From Sporosarcina pasteurii (GTDB lineage: Bacteria; Bacillota; Bacilli; Bacillales_A; Planococcaceae), in assembly GCF_041295575.1 (NCBI RefSeq), contig NZ_CP160452.1, positions 248,001-312,000 of the forward strand: a stretch of 64,000 bases of DNA. Direction: 5' to 3'. Below the pieces are notes generated by a model, which searched no databases, was not told the DNA's origin, and saw only the letters and a program-made list of their open reading frames with translations. Each line of letters begins with the position of its first letter. The first letter of the stretch is position 1. Shown piece after piece: positions 1 to 8,213 of this stretch. The position numbers were made by a program, and so were the translations under genes.

Positions 1-2
1 TT

Positions 3-1244
3 TCACTCTTACTAACATTTGAGTTTATCCACCGAGATGCGACTGGGGCTTTCTTTTATAATGATTATTATTCGGGGGCATGGATGGACCAGTTATTTTG
101 GTTGATTGCTTTAGCTATGAGTATATTATTTTTAGCCTTCCAACTTGTGAATAGTATTGAGCGTTGGAAACAAGCGGGCGTGTTTGAACGGGATTTTGCA
201 GAGAGTTATGTAGTGAGTTTCTTAAAATCATTCCAAACGATGTTCTTAAATCGAACGTTAGGCGTACAAATGTTTATTCTGCTCATTGGTTTTTTCTTAG
301 CTGGTTTCGGTTTTGCAATAGTAGCGATTCAACCGTTTTTGATACTTGCCTATTTGCCTGCTGTATTCTTTTTGGGATTGCCGGTCCTCTATATTTTTGT
401 GAAGCGTTCGGCTTACTTAAACCGAATATTTTCTTCGACTGAAAAAATGGCAAACGGCACATTGCATGAAGAAATTAAAGTGAAAGGGAAGTCACCGCTT
501 GCAAATCACGCGCGTCATTTAAACCAACTGCGTGAAGGGGTACAAATTTCAATTAGCGAACAAGCGAAAAGTGAACGGTTAAAAACAGAATTGATCACGA
601 ATGTGAGTCATGATTTAAGAACGCCGTTAACTTCTATCATTACGTATACAGACTTATTAAAATCAACGAACTTAACGGAAGAGGATCGTTTAAAATATGT
701 CGACATTATCGATAAAAAATCAGCACGTTTAAAAACGCTCATTGAGGATTTATTTGAAGTGTCGAAAATGGCGAGCGGAAACTTAGAACTCCATAAACAA
801 AAGGTTGATTTAACGCAGTTATTGCAACAAGCATTGGCAGAAAATGAGGAAGAGATTTCAAATTCATCACTAGACTTTCGGGTACAATTACCAGAATCCG
901 CTCTCGTTGCAGATGTGGATGGGCAAAGATGGTGGCGCGTGTTGGACAATTTAATTGTCAACGCGTTGAAATATTCGATGTCCGGTACGAGGGTTTATCT
1001 TTATCTTGATCGTGTTGGTGACCGTGCTCAATTTGTTGTGAAAAATATTTCTAAGTATGAATTAAGTGAAAATAGTGATGAACTGTTTGAACGATTTAAA
1101 CGAGCAGACACCTCTCGTCATACAGATGGCTCAGGACTCGGGCTTGCTATCGCACAATCCATTGTCGAAATGCACGAAGGTGACATGCAAATCGATATAG
1201 ATGGTGATCTATTTAAAGTAACTGTGGAAATACCGGTGGAATGA
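3..1244 (+). CDS. Sensor histidine kinase, 5'-truncated by the window edge
   Basis: The frame is open from base 3 with no stop before the first ATG at 84, so the gene almost certainly begins upstream. What is visible is a membrane part with about three or four hydrophobic segments (up to about residue 110, counting from the ATG at 84), a HAMP-like linker, then a DHp domain with phospho-accepting His176 in a SHDLRTPLTS motif. A HATPase_c domain follows, with an N-box (NLIVNALKYS) and a GLGLAI G2 box. It resembles multi-membrane-span Bacillus kinases of the OmpR-partner class. The response regulator is presumably upstream, outside the window. The signal sensed cannot be inferred. Confidence 0.85.
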   Translation, partial: SLLLTFEFIHRDATGAFFYNDYYSGAWMDQLFWLIALAMSILFLAFQLVNSIERWKQAGVFERDFAESYVVSFLKSFQTMFLNRTLGVQMFILLIGFFLAGFGFAIVAIQPFLILAYLPAVFFLGLPVLYIFVKRSAYLNRIFSSTEKMANGTLHEEIKVKGKSPLANHARHLNQLREGVQISISEQAKSERLKTELITNVSHDLRTPLTSIITYTDLLKSTNLTEEDRLKYVDIIDKKSARLKTLIEDLFEVSKMASGNLELHKQKVDLTQLLQQALAENEEEISNSSLDFRVQLPESALVADVDGQRWWRVLDNLIVNALKYSMSGTRVYLYLDRVGDRAQFVVKNISKYELSENSDELFERFKRADTSRHTDGSGLGLAIAQSIVEMHEGDMQIDIDGDLFKVTVEIPVE

Positions 1245-1274
1245 ACCTTTACTGGTAGATATAGGTTGATTTTA

Positions 1275-1306
1275 AAAACGTCTAAGCTAAGCTTAGGCGT
1301 TTTTTC
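1275..1306 (+). terminator. Rho-independent terminator of the sensor kinase gene
   Basis: An 11-bp stem (1278-1288 with 1290-1300, one G-T wobble) is followed by a run of six T. It starts about 30 bases after the kinase stop codon. Confidence 0.85.
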
Positions 1307-1498
1307 TGCTGGTGGGAATTATAACTTTTCATAAAGTCTTGCAAAGTAAAGACAGCAGATGGTCATTTTTACTTAGATTAGCTTTACATAAAAACGGCTA
1401 AACTATAGCACATAGGAGCGATTGTTTTTGTAATGTAAGAAATCTCTAGTACTCGTAGAGAAAAGTTTCCATTATCTTTGTAAAAGGAGTGATGAGAA

Positions 1499-1699
1499 AT
1501 GTCAATGAGGCATAAAAATTATCCGAACAAAGCTGATTACGAACCAAACGTGGACAAATATACAGTAGACACTGGCGAATTGCCGCTTTCTGATCCAGCC
1601 GAATCGAATGCTACAGAAGTGTTTCGAAAGAATGAGGCGAAAACTGAAGAAGGGCAAGTACAGTCTGCATTTGGTCAAAATAAGAATAGAAATTCTTAA
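1499..1699 (+). CDS. Small hydrophilic protein of unknown function (66 aa)
   Basis: A short reading frame with a good ribosome site (AAAGGAG at about 1484, spacing about 9) and its own terminator downstream, so it looks like a real monocistronic gene. The product is strongly hydrophilic, rich in Asn, Glu and Lys, with no membrane segment, signal peptide or cysteine. It has the character of the small YozQ/DUF4025-like or spore-associated proteins of Bacillales, but I cannot assign it to a family. No function is proposed. Confidence 0.6.
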   Translation: MSMRHKNYPNKADYEPNVDKYTVDTGELPLSDPAESNATEVFRKNEAKTEEGQVQSAFGQNKNRNS

Positions 1700-1707
1700 T
1701 CGTATCG

Positions 1708-1747
1708 CCGCTGAACATTATATGTGACGTTGTTTGGCGGTTTTTTT
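1708..1747 (+). terminator. Rho-independent terminator of the small gene
   Basis: A 10-bp stem (1708-1717 with 1731-1740, including G-T pairs) with a 13-nt loop and seven T at 1741-1747. It begins just after the stop codon of the 66-aa gene. Confidence 0.75.
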
Positions 1748-1867
1748 GATTGGCTATTCCTTGGTGTTAATCTTCCTTGTTCAATCTTAAGTTTGTCTGA
1801 TATTAGTTAAAATCTGTAAATAAAAGTATTTTTTCTATGACTAATCACCTAAAATCGAAATGTAGTG

Positions 1868-1896
1868 TTGACAATTACATTTTTTCAGACTATAAT
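1868..1896 (+). promoter_or_regulatory. Consensus sigma-A promoter of the S-box operon
   Basis: A perfect -35 TTGACA (1868-1873) and a perfect -10 TATAAT (1891-1896) are separated by 17 bp. Transcription would start near 1903, about 45 bases before the SAM aptamer. Confidence 0.9.
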
Positions 1897-1946
1897 AATT
1901 TTCAATCAATTAAATTTATAAATGATTTTTTTACAACTACATAGAT

Positions 1947-2057
1947 CTCTTATTAAGAGCGGCGGAGGGAATAGGCCCTATGAAGCCCGGCAACCAGCAG
2001 ATATCTATCTGAAAAGGTGCTACATCCTACAGGTTTACCAAACCTGGAAAATAAGAG
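1947..2057 (+). promoter_or_regulatory. SAM-I (S-box) riboswitch aptamer
   Basis: The conserved S-box core is present: a GCGGCGGAGGGA-like segment, the GGCCCTATGAAGCCC segment and CGGCAACC. The P1 helix is closed by CTCTTATT (1947-1954) with AATAAGAG (2050-2057). The 3' P1 strand continues into AGGAGG, which can pair with the 5' arm of the downstream terminator as an anti-terminator. This is standard S-box logic: SAM present means premature termination, SAM scarce means the transporter operon is expressed. Confidence 0.93.
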
Positions 2058-2070
2058 GAGGAATTTTTCG

Positions 2071-2101
2071 GCCCTCTTCTTATGAAGAGGGCTTTTCTTT
2101 A
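2071..2101 (+). terminator. SAM-dependent terminator of the S-box leader
   Basis: A perfect 9-bp stem (GCCCTCTTC at 2071-2079 with 2084-2092) and a T-rich tail. The 5' arm is complementary to the 3' end of the aptamer P1 region, which makes terminator and anti-terminator mutually exclusive. Confidence 0.9.
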
Positions 2102-2189
2102 TTTTATTAAGGGATAAACCATAGATTTAGATCACAATAAAACCGAGTATACATATTTGGTTAATATAAATTAGTAGGAGGAAATGATA

Positions 2190-3173
2190 ATGAAAAAATG
2201 GATTAAATTATTAACAGTCATTGTTAGCGTAACGTTCATCTTCGCGGCTTGTTCATCCGCGGGGGGAGAGGAAAAGAATAAACCGAAAAAAGTTGTTTTG
2301 GATTATGCATATTACTCGCCGACAAGCCTTGCGCTTAAAGAGTTTGGCTGGGCAGAAGAAGTATTTAATGAAGAAGGCATTGAAGTGGAATGGGTGCTGA
2401 GTCAAGGAAGCAATAAGGCGCTTGAGTTTTTAAACTCTAAAAGTGTCGACTTTGGTTCAACGGCAGGCGCAGCAGCATTAATTGCGAAGTCAAACGGTTC
2501 TCCAATTGAGTCTGTTTATATTTTTTCAAAACCTGAATGGACAGCGCTTGTGACAACGGGCGATTCAAACATCGCATCAGTAGAAGATTTAAAAGGAAAG
2601 AAAGTAGCTGCAACATTAGGTACCGACCCATATATTTTCCTACTTCGTTCATTGGAGGAGGCAGGATTGTCATCAAAGGATTTGGAAATCGTGAATTTAC
2701 AGCACTCAGATGGAGCGAATGCACTTTTAACAAATCAAGTCGATGCATGGGCCGGGTTGGACCCGCATATGGCAAAAGTTGAAATTGATTCTGGTGCGGC
2801 ATTATTTTTACGCGATCATGATAAAAACACATACGGAACGTTGAATGTACGATCCGAATTTGCGGAACAACATCCAGAAGTTGTTGAAAGAGTAATTGAA
2901 GTATATGAAAAGGCAAGAAAATGGGTTGTAGAAAATCCAGAGGAAGCCGCTGAAATCCTAGCAAAAGAGGCGGATATGGCACTTGAAGTTGCACAAAAGA
3001 GTCTAGAACGAAACGACTTTTCGGACCCGATCCCAGGCGCGAAGCAAATTGAAGCACTGAATGCAGCTGGTGATGTGTTGCAGGCTGAAAATGTCATTAA
3101 AGAAAATGTTGATGTTGAAAAAATTGTTAATGAATTAATTATTGATCGGTATTCAAAAAAGGCAATCGAATGA
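2190..3173 (+). CDS. ABC transporter substrate-binding lipoprotein, SsuA/THI5-like
   Basis: The predicted extracellular lipoprotein captures the substrate for the permease and ATPase encoded next. A lipoprotein signal (FIFAAC, Cys about residue 21) is followed by an NMT1/THI5-like periplasmic-binding fold of about 300 residues. Regions such as GSNKALEFLNSKSVDFG and VEDLKGKKVAATLG are typical of the SsuA/TauA sulfonate-binding group. The ATG at 2190 is preferred over the one at 2184 because AGGAGG (2176-2181) is then 8 bases away. The S-box upstream indicates a sulfur compound feeding methionine/SAM synthesis. The actual ligand is unknown. Confidence 0.85.
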   Translation: MKKWIKLLTVIVSVTFIFAACSSAGGEEKNKPKKVVLDYAYYSPTSLALKEFGWAEEVFNEEGIEVEWVLSQGSNKALEFLNSKSVDFGSTAGAAALIAKSNGSPIESVYIFSKPEWTALVTTGDSNIASVEDLKGKKVAATLGTDPYIFLLRSLEEAGLSSKDLEIVNLQHSDGANALLTNQVDAWAGLDPHMAKVEIDSGAALFLRDHDKNTYGTLNVRSEFAEQHPEVVERVIEVYEKARKWVVENPEEAAEILAKEADMALEVAQKSLERNDFSDPIPGAKQIEALNAAGDVLQAENVIKENVDVEKIVNELIIDRYSKKAIE

Positions 3174-3189
3174 AATAGGGGGAAAAGAC

Positions 3190-4029
3190 ATGACGGTCAA
3201 AATAGATGAAAATGAATTGCTTGAAGCGAAAGAGAAGTCGGTTAAAGTCGGTGCTGAATTAAAAAAGGTGAGGGGTTTCGCACTTGGCTTCATTATTCCG
3301 GTTGTTCTTTTAGTCGTATGGGAAGCAGCTGTACGTTTCAACTTACTCGACGCCTATGTCTTTCCCGCTCCGACAACGATTTTACAAAAGATTATTGAAT
3401 TAGCGAAAGAAGGTACGCTTTGGGGGCATGTAGGAATTACTTTCTTCCGCGTATTGATTGGTTTTCTAGCAGGAACGGTAGCCGCGGTAGTATTGGGGTC
3501 TGTTGTCGGCTACTTTAAATGGTTTGAGCAGCTGATGGACCCGTTAATTCAAGCATTTCGTTCGATTCCATCTTTGGCCTGGGTCCCATTGTTCATCTTG
3601 TGGATGGGAATTGGAGAGGCTTCGAAAGTGATGTTAATTGCAGTAGGTGTGTTTTTCCCAATCTATTTGAATATCGTTTCAGGTATTCAAGGGGTCGACC
3701 GCAAATTAATCGAAGTGGGGAAGATTTATCATTTCACACCGTTACAAACGGTTCGCCGAATTATTTTTCCAGCTTCACTTCCGTCGTTTCTAGTCGGTTT
3801 ACGTAGCGGAGTCGGGTTAGGATGGATGTTCGTTGTCGCTGCTGAATTAATGGGAGCGAGTCAAGGGCTCGGCTATTTACTCGTTCTTGGTCAAAATACG
3901 TATTCACCAGAACTCATCATTGCCAGCATTATTTTATTTGCAATCATCGGGAAAACGACCGATTACTTATTGAAATCCTTGGAAGCCCGCGCTTTAAAGT
4001 GGCAAGACAATCTACAAAATCAACTATGA
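3190..4029 (+). CDS. ABC transporter permease, SsuC-like
   Basis: Membrane component of the sulfonate-type importer. About six hydrophobic segments span residues 30-275, and the EAA cytoplasmic loop typical of BPD_transp_1 proteins lies near residues 170-190 (EVGKIYHFTPLQTVRRIIFP). The start at 3190 is chosen because AGGGGGA lies 6-8 bases before it; an in-frame ATG at 3142 would overlap the preceding gene by 32 bases and has no such site. It is 16 bases downstream of the binding-protein gene and 10 bases upstream of the ATPase gene, so it is co-transcribed. Confidence 0.88.
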   Translation: MTVKIDENELLEAKEKSVKVGAELKKVRGFALGFIIPVVLLVVWEAAVRFNLLDAYVFPAPTTILQKIIELAKEGTLWGHVGITFFRVLIGFLAGTVAAVVLGSVVGYFKWFEQLMDPLIQAFRSIPSLAWVPLFILWMGIGEASKVMLIAVGVFFPIYLNIVSGIQGVDRKLIEVGKIYHFTPLQTVRRIIFPASLPSFLVGLRSGVGLGWMFVVAAELMGASQGLGYLLVLGQNTYSPELIIASIILFAIIGKTTDYLLKSLEARALKWQDNLQNQL

Positions 4030-4039
4030 CGGAGGGATT

Positions 4040-4756
4040 ATGATGTTGAAAGTAAAACAGGCATCGAGAACATTCAATGACGGACTTGCAGGATTTAAAA
4101 ATATATCATTTTCCATCCAAGAAGGCGAAACAGTAGGGATTTTGGGAACGAGCGGATGTGGGAAGAGTACGCTGTTGCGGGTTCTATCGGGGCTAGATCA
4201 GGACTTTGAAGGGGACATCGAACTTGCAGGGTTAGGCGAGCAACCTATCGGAATGATTTTTCAAGAGCCAAGATTAATGCCATGGCTCACAGTCAAAGAA
4301 AATATTCTATTCGGTGCGAAGGACGCGAAGAAAGTAGATGTTCAAGAGTATTTGAATCTTGTTGGTTTATCTGATTTCGGAGACCATTATCCAAAAGATT
4401 TATCAGGCGGCATGGCACAAAGAACTGCAATCGCACGTGCGCTTATTGGCCAGCCGGGTGTCTTACTTCTTGACGAACCATTTAGCGCACTTGACGCTTT
4501 CACTAAAATGCAATTGCAAGATTTATTGTTAAAAATACAGAAGAGCCGTTCTACAACAATGATTATTGTCACGCATGATATTGATGAAGCACTTTACTTA
4601 TGTGATCGGATTTTCATCCTAGGCGGGCAGCCTGGAACCTTACAAGCACAAATGTCTATTGAGACAGCAAAACCCCGAGATAGAGGAGATTCATTCTTAG
4701 CATCAAAAAAGGCGGAAATTTTGGACGTTTTACATATCGATAAGGAGGTTGAGTGA
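4040..4756 (+). CDS. ABC transporter ATPase, SsuB-like
   Basis: Cytoplasmic ATPase that powers the preceding permease. Walker A (GTSGCGKST, about residues 35-43), Q-loop (MIFQEPRLMPWLTV), signature motif (LSGGMAQRTAIARAL), Walker B (VLLLDEPFSALD) and H-loop (VTHDIDEA) are intact. The length of 238 aa is usual for the nitrate/sulfonate/taurine ATPase family, and the MPWLTV sequence after the Q-loop is typical of it. The start could be either of two adjacent ATGs (4040 or 4043). Confidence 0.9.
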   Translation: MMLKVKQASRTFNDGLAGFKNISFSIQEGETVGILGTSGCGKSTLLRVLSGLDQDFEGDIELAGLGEQPIGMIFQEPRLMPWLTVKENILFGAKDAKKVDVQEYLNLVGLSDFGDHYPKDLSGGMAQRTAIARALIGQPGVLLLDEPFSALDAFTKMQLQDLLLKIQKSRSTTMIIVTHDIDEALYLCDRIFILGGQPGTLQAQMSIETAKPRDRGDSFLASKKAEILDVLHIDKEVE

Positions 4757-4758
4757 AC

Positions 4759-6462
4759 ATGGCAATCGAAGAGGTCATTTATCCATATGAAGGTAATTAC
4801 AATATAACGGCGGAACTGCCTGTACGAGAAGATTTCTCGTGGAAAGCAATTGAATCAAATTTTAGCTGGTCCGAAACTGGAAAAGTAAATATGGCTTATG
4901 AATGTGTGGATCGCCATGTTGCGGATGGTTTTGGAGACAAAGTTGCGCTCCATTACTTCGGGGAAGAGGAAGAATATACATTAACGTACCGTGAGTTGAA
5001 AGAGAAATCGGATCTTTGGGCGACTGTTTTGAAAAAGCGCGGAGTTAAAAAAGGGGATTTTGTCTTCGTCTTTTTATCAAAACATCCTGATTGTCACATC
5101 GCAATGCTTGCTGCTATTAAACTAGGTGCTGTTGTCGGACCGCTTTTCGAAGCATTTATGGAAGACGCAGTAAAAGAGCGGATTGCTGACTGTGAAGGAA
5201 CTTATTTAATTGCTTCGCCGGAACTAATTAAGCGTGTACCGCGTGCGGAATTGCCTTCATTACAAACGGTTTGGATTACAGCGGAGCCTGAACAATGCAA
5301 AGGCGATGAGATTTCATTGTACGCAGAAGCCCGAGCGATTGAAGCTGAAGAAGACATTATCGAGTGGGTGGATCTAGAGCATGGGCTAAATGTTCATTAT
5401 ACGAGCGGTTCAACAGGCCGTCCGAAAGGCATCATCCACGCGCATCGGGCAATGATTCAGCAATACATTACGGGTAGATGGGTGTTGGATTTAAAAGAAG
5501 ACGATATCTATTGGTGCACAGCTCATCCTGGTTGGGTGACGGGAACGGTATACGGTGTTTTCGCGCCGCTGCTCAACCGTGCAACTATCGTCATTCATGG
5601 CGGACGATTCAATGCTGACGAATGGTATTCCGTATTGGAAAAGTCAGGCGTCACAGTTTGGTATAGCGCGCCGACTGCATTCAGAATGTTGATGGCGGAA
5701 GGCGACGAAAAGTTAGCGGACTATGATTTATCTAAAGTCCGCCACATTTTAAGTGTCGGTGAACCGTTAAATCCTGAAGTGATTCGTTGGGGAATTAAAG
5801 CATTATCCAATCGAATTCATGATACTTGGTGGATGACAGAAACAGGGGCGCAACTCATTGTTAATTTGCCATCGGAGAAAATTATCCCGGGATCGATGGG
5901 GAGACCTTTTCCAGGAATCGAAGCGGCGATTTTAGACGATGACGGTCAAGAGCTGCCATCTGGTGAAGTAGGACATTTAGCGCTAAAAGCAAATTGGCCT
6001 GGCATTATGCGTGAAGTATGGAAAGACCCTGCTAAATATTCAACGTATTTCCCATTTGAAGGATGGTATGTATCAGGGGATTTGGCAACAATCGACGAAA
6101 ATGGTTACATCTTCTTCCAAGGAAGAAGTGACGATATGATTAACTCTTCAGGTGAACGAATCGGTCCATTTGAAGTGGAAAGTAAACTCATCGAGCATCC
6201 AGCTGTCGCGGAAGTCGGCGTCATTGGAAAACCGGACGCTGTAAGAGGCGAAATCGTGAAGGCGTTTATTGTCCTAAGAAATGGTTACGAGGCAAATGAT
6301 GCATTACTGCAAGAACTTCGCCAATTTGTCCGAAGCGGGCTCGCAGCGCATGCTGCACCAAGAGAAATTGAATTTTTGGATGAGTTGCCTAAAACACCGA
6401 TTAGCGGGAAAATCCTTCGACGTGAATTAAAGGCGAGGGAACTTGAAAAAGTTGGGGTTTGA
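4759..6462 (+). CDS. Acetyl-CoA-synthetase-like AMP-forming acyl-CoA ligase
   Basis: It would adenylate a short carboxylic acid and transfer it to CoA. The P-loop TSGSTGRPKG, the AHPGWVTGTVYG and DTWWMTETG motifs, the YVSGDLA hinge motif and the C-terminal lysine motif (PKTPISGKILRREL) place it in the Acs/AcsA branch. The second Trp of DTWW corresponds to the residue that restricts the acyl pocket to very short acids in characterised acetyl-CoA synthetases. The ATG at 4759 follows AAGGAGG (4742-4748) by 10 bases and lies 2 bases after the ATPase stop, so it belongs to the S-box operon. A housekeeping Acs in this position would be odd; a small sulfur-containing acid such as sulfoacetate is an alternative substrate, by inference only. 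Confidence 0.85.
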   Translation: MAIEEVIYPYEGNYNITAELPVREDFSWKAIESNFSWSETGKVNMAYECVDRHVADGFGDKVALHYFGEEEEYTLTYRELKEKSDLWATVLKKRGVKKGDFVFVFLSKHPDCHIAMLAAIKLGAVVGPLFEAFMEDAVKERIADCEGTYLIASPELIKRVPRAELPSLQTVWITAEPEQCKGDEISLYAEARAIEAEEDIIEWVDLEHGLNVHYTSGSTGRPKGIIHAHRAMIQQYITGRWVLDLKEDDIYWCTAHPGWVTGTVYGVFAPLLNRATIVIHGGRFNADEWYSVLEKSGVTVWYSAPTAFRMLMAEGDEKLADYDLSKVRHILSVGEPLNPEVIRWGIKALSNRIHDTWWMTETGAQLIVNLPSEKIIPGSMGRPFPGIEAAILDDDGQELPSGEVGHLALKANWPGIMREVWKDPAKYSTYFPFEGWYVSGDLATIDENGYIFFQGRSDDMINSSGERIGPFEVESKLIEHPAVAEVGVIGKPDAVRGEIVKAFIVLRNGYEANDALLQELRQFVRSGLAAHAAPREIEFLDELPKTPISGKILRRELKARELEKVGV

Positions 6463-6493
6463 ATAGTGGTTGAATGAATGATACCGGGACAAA

Positions 6494-6535
6494 GTTGATT
6501 TCCGTTCCAGGCGGACGCTTTCCACTACAATCAAC
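6494..6535 (-). repeat. Dispersed repeat family A, internally deleted copy
   Basis: 42 bp beginning GTTGATTTCCGTTCC and ending CCACTACAATCAAC. The first 30 bases match the reverse complement of the 3' end of the full copy at 29438-29566, and the last 14 match the reverse complement of its 5' end with one mismatch. It therefore looks like the same element with its middle removed but both ends kept. It lies in the gap between the ligase and the CMD gene. No other clear signal is seen in 6463-6689 apart from short AATTAAGTAATA direct repeats at about 6605-6640. Confidence 0.75.
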
Positions 6536-6689
6536 AAAATTAACACTTTAAAATTGTTGAGTAGTAGACATATTTAAAATCAGCATTCCAATAGTTAGTG
6601 AAAATTAAGTAATAATTAAGTAATAATTAAGTAATAATGTAATTCTATTATATAACAAACAAATTAAAAACTATTAGGGGGAAATGATC

Positions 6690-7367
6690 ATGAGTAAAGA
6701 AGTATTAGTAGCGAGTAAAGAGGCATTGTATCAAAAATCATATTTTAACCGTCTTGGTGAGTTAAGTGGATTGGCGCCAGATGCTTTCAAAGCTTTTGTA
6801 CAGTTTGACAAGGCTGCATTAGCTGAAGGGAAGCTATCGGTTAAGCTGAAAGAATTAATTGCCATTGCAGTAGCGCATACGACAGGCTGCCCATACTGCA
6901 TTGATGTGCACGTGAATGCAGGGAAAGCAGCAGGCGTAACAAAAGAAGAACTGTCGGAAGCAATCCTAGTGGCAACTGCATTAAAAGCAGGATCAGCACT
7001 TGCGCACGGAGTAAACGCACTAAATGCATACGATGAAATTGAAAATGAGGAATTATACAAAGCATCTTACTTCAACAGATTAAAAGAATTCTCAGCGCTA
7101 AATGGAGATGCATTTAAAGCATTTGTTGATTTTGACGGTCAGTCATTGAAAGAAAGCGTACTAAGTGTGAAAGAAAAGGAACTCATTGCAGTCGCTGTTG
7201 CGCATACAACGGGATGCGCGTATTGTATCGACATTCATACAAAGGCTGCAAAGAAGGCGGGCGTTACGAAAGAAGAACTGACAGAGTCGATTTTTGTCGC
7301 GACGGCATTAAAAGCAGGTTCAGCTTTGGCGCATAGTGTGAACGCGTTGAATGCGTATGATTCGTAA
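6690..7367 (+). CDS. Tandem-duplicated AhpD-like carboxymuconolactone decarboxylase family protein
   Basis: Two near-identical CMD/AhpD domains in one chain: residues about 8-112 and 115-225. Each carries the redox motif, CPYCIDVH at Cys67/Cys70 and CAYCIDIH at Cys176/Cys179, with the upstream ELIA glutamate and the His three residues after the second Cys. These match the Glu-Cys-Cys-His proton-relay set of AhpD peroxidases, so a thiol peroxidase or disulfide reductase role is likely. Family members are usually single-domain of about 110-150 aa, so the internal duplication is unusual. The ATG at 6690 is chosen because AGGGGG (6676-6681) lies 8 bases before it. It has its own terminator and may not belong to the S-box operon. 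Confidence 0.85.
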   Translation: MSKEVLVASKEALYQKSYFNRLGELSGLAPDAFKAFVQFDKAALAEGKLSVKLKELIAIAVAHTTGCPYCIDVHVNAGKAAGVTKEELSEAILVATALKAGSALAHGVNALNAYDEIENEELYKASYFNRLKEFSALNGDAFKAFVDFDGQSLKESVLSVKEKELIAVAVAHTTGCAYCIDIHTKAAKKAGVTKEELTESIFVATALKAGSALAHSVNALNAYDS

Positions 7368-7390
7368 TAGGAACTAATCCAGAAGAACGT

Positions 7391-7433
7391 AAAGCTATTG
7401 AACATCGAAGTTGAGATGTTCAATAGCTTTTTT
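7391..7433 (+). terminator. Rho-independent terminator of the CMD gene
   Basis: A perfect 16-bp stem (7391-7406 with 7415-7430), an 8-nt loop and a T run. The sequence from here to the liaR stop at 7575 holds no other recognisable signal. Confidence 0.92.
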
Positions 7434-7574
7434 ATTTCAAATTTCACACTAAAAATATTTAAAACTAGAATCTATTGTTATGGTAATTTCACTTTGAAGG
7501 ATTTGAATTCTACTGGCTGTATTAAATGTCCTTTGAATTCTGACTCCTTTTCTTTGTCACTTTCAGGCGATTTC

Positions 7575-8213
7575 TTATTCCGCCAACTCATGCTTAAACG
7601 CATAAATAACAGCTTGTGTTCGATCTTGGACTTCTAATTTTGAGAGCAGGTTGCTAACGTGGGTCTTCACTGTTTTGAGCGCTATAAATAAATCGTCAGC
7701 AATTTCTTGGTTCGATTTACCTTTGGCAATAAGGAGAAGGACTTCCAGTTCACGTTCCGTTAGCTCATCGTGAGGGAAAGTTTCATTGCCTGTTCGCATT
7801 CGCTGCATCATTTTATTTGTAACTTCTGGTTCTAAGACGGTTTGGCCTTTGAATGTTTCACGTATTGCTTCGGCGATACGTTTTGCATTGGATGTTTTCA
7901 GTATGTAGCTGATAGCGCCTGCTTCGAGGGCAGGGTAGACTTTGTCGTCGTCTAAAAAGCTTGTAACGATGACAATTTTGGCTTCCGGCCACTGTTCGAT
8001 GATTGCTTTAGTTGCTTCGGCACCATTCATTTCGGGCATGACCATGTCCATTAAAATAATGTCAGGCCGCAGTTCTAGTGCTTTTTCGACGGCCTCATGT
8101 CCATTAGTTGCTTCCCCAATCACTTCCATATCGGCTTGTGTTTGTAAATAAGCGGAAACGCCAATACGGACCATTTCATGGTCATCCACTAATAGGATTT
8201 TAATCAATTTCAT
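7575..8213 (-). CDS. liaR: LiaR/VraR-type response regulator
   Basis: NarL-family response regulator that would activate the envelope-stress genes. The receiver domain (residues 1-120) has acidic pocket Asp10/Asp11 and phospho-acceptor Asp56 ([12 protein letters not shown]). The C-terminal LuxR-type helix-turn-helix (about 145-205) includes [22 protein letters not shown]. It starts 14 bases inside the end of liaS, so the two are translationally coupled, as in Bacillus liaFSR and Staphylococcus vraTSR loci. Confidence 0.92.
   Translation of the reverse strand: MKLIKILLVDDHEMVRIGVSAYLQTQADMEVIGEATNGHEAVEKALELRPDIILMDMVMPEMNGAEATKAIIEQWPEAKIVIVTSFLDDDKVYPALEAGAISYILKTSNAKRIAEAIRETFKGQTVLEPEVTNKMMQRMRTGNETFPHDELTERELEVLLLIAKGKSNQEIADDLFIALKTVKTHVSNLLSKLEVQDRTQAVIYAFKHELAE

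Noticed and set aside
1922..2110. Open frame across the first S-box leader
   Set aside because: It covers the riboswitch and terminator and has no ribosome site; the conserved RNA structure explains the sequence.
2437..3057. Long antisense frames inside the substrate-binding protein gene
   Set aside because: They are complementary-strand shadows with low-complexity Leu/Gln composition and no ribosome sites.
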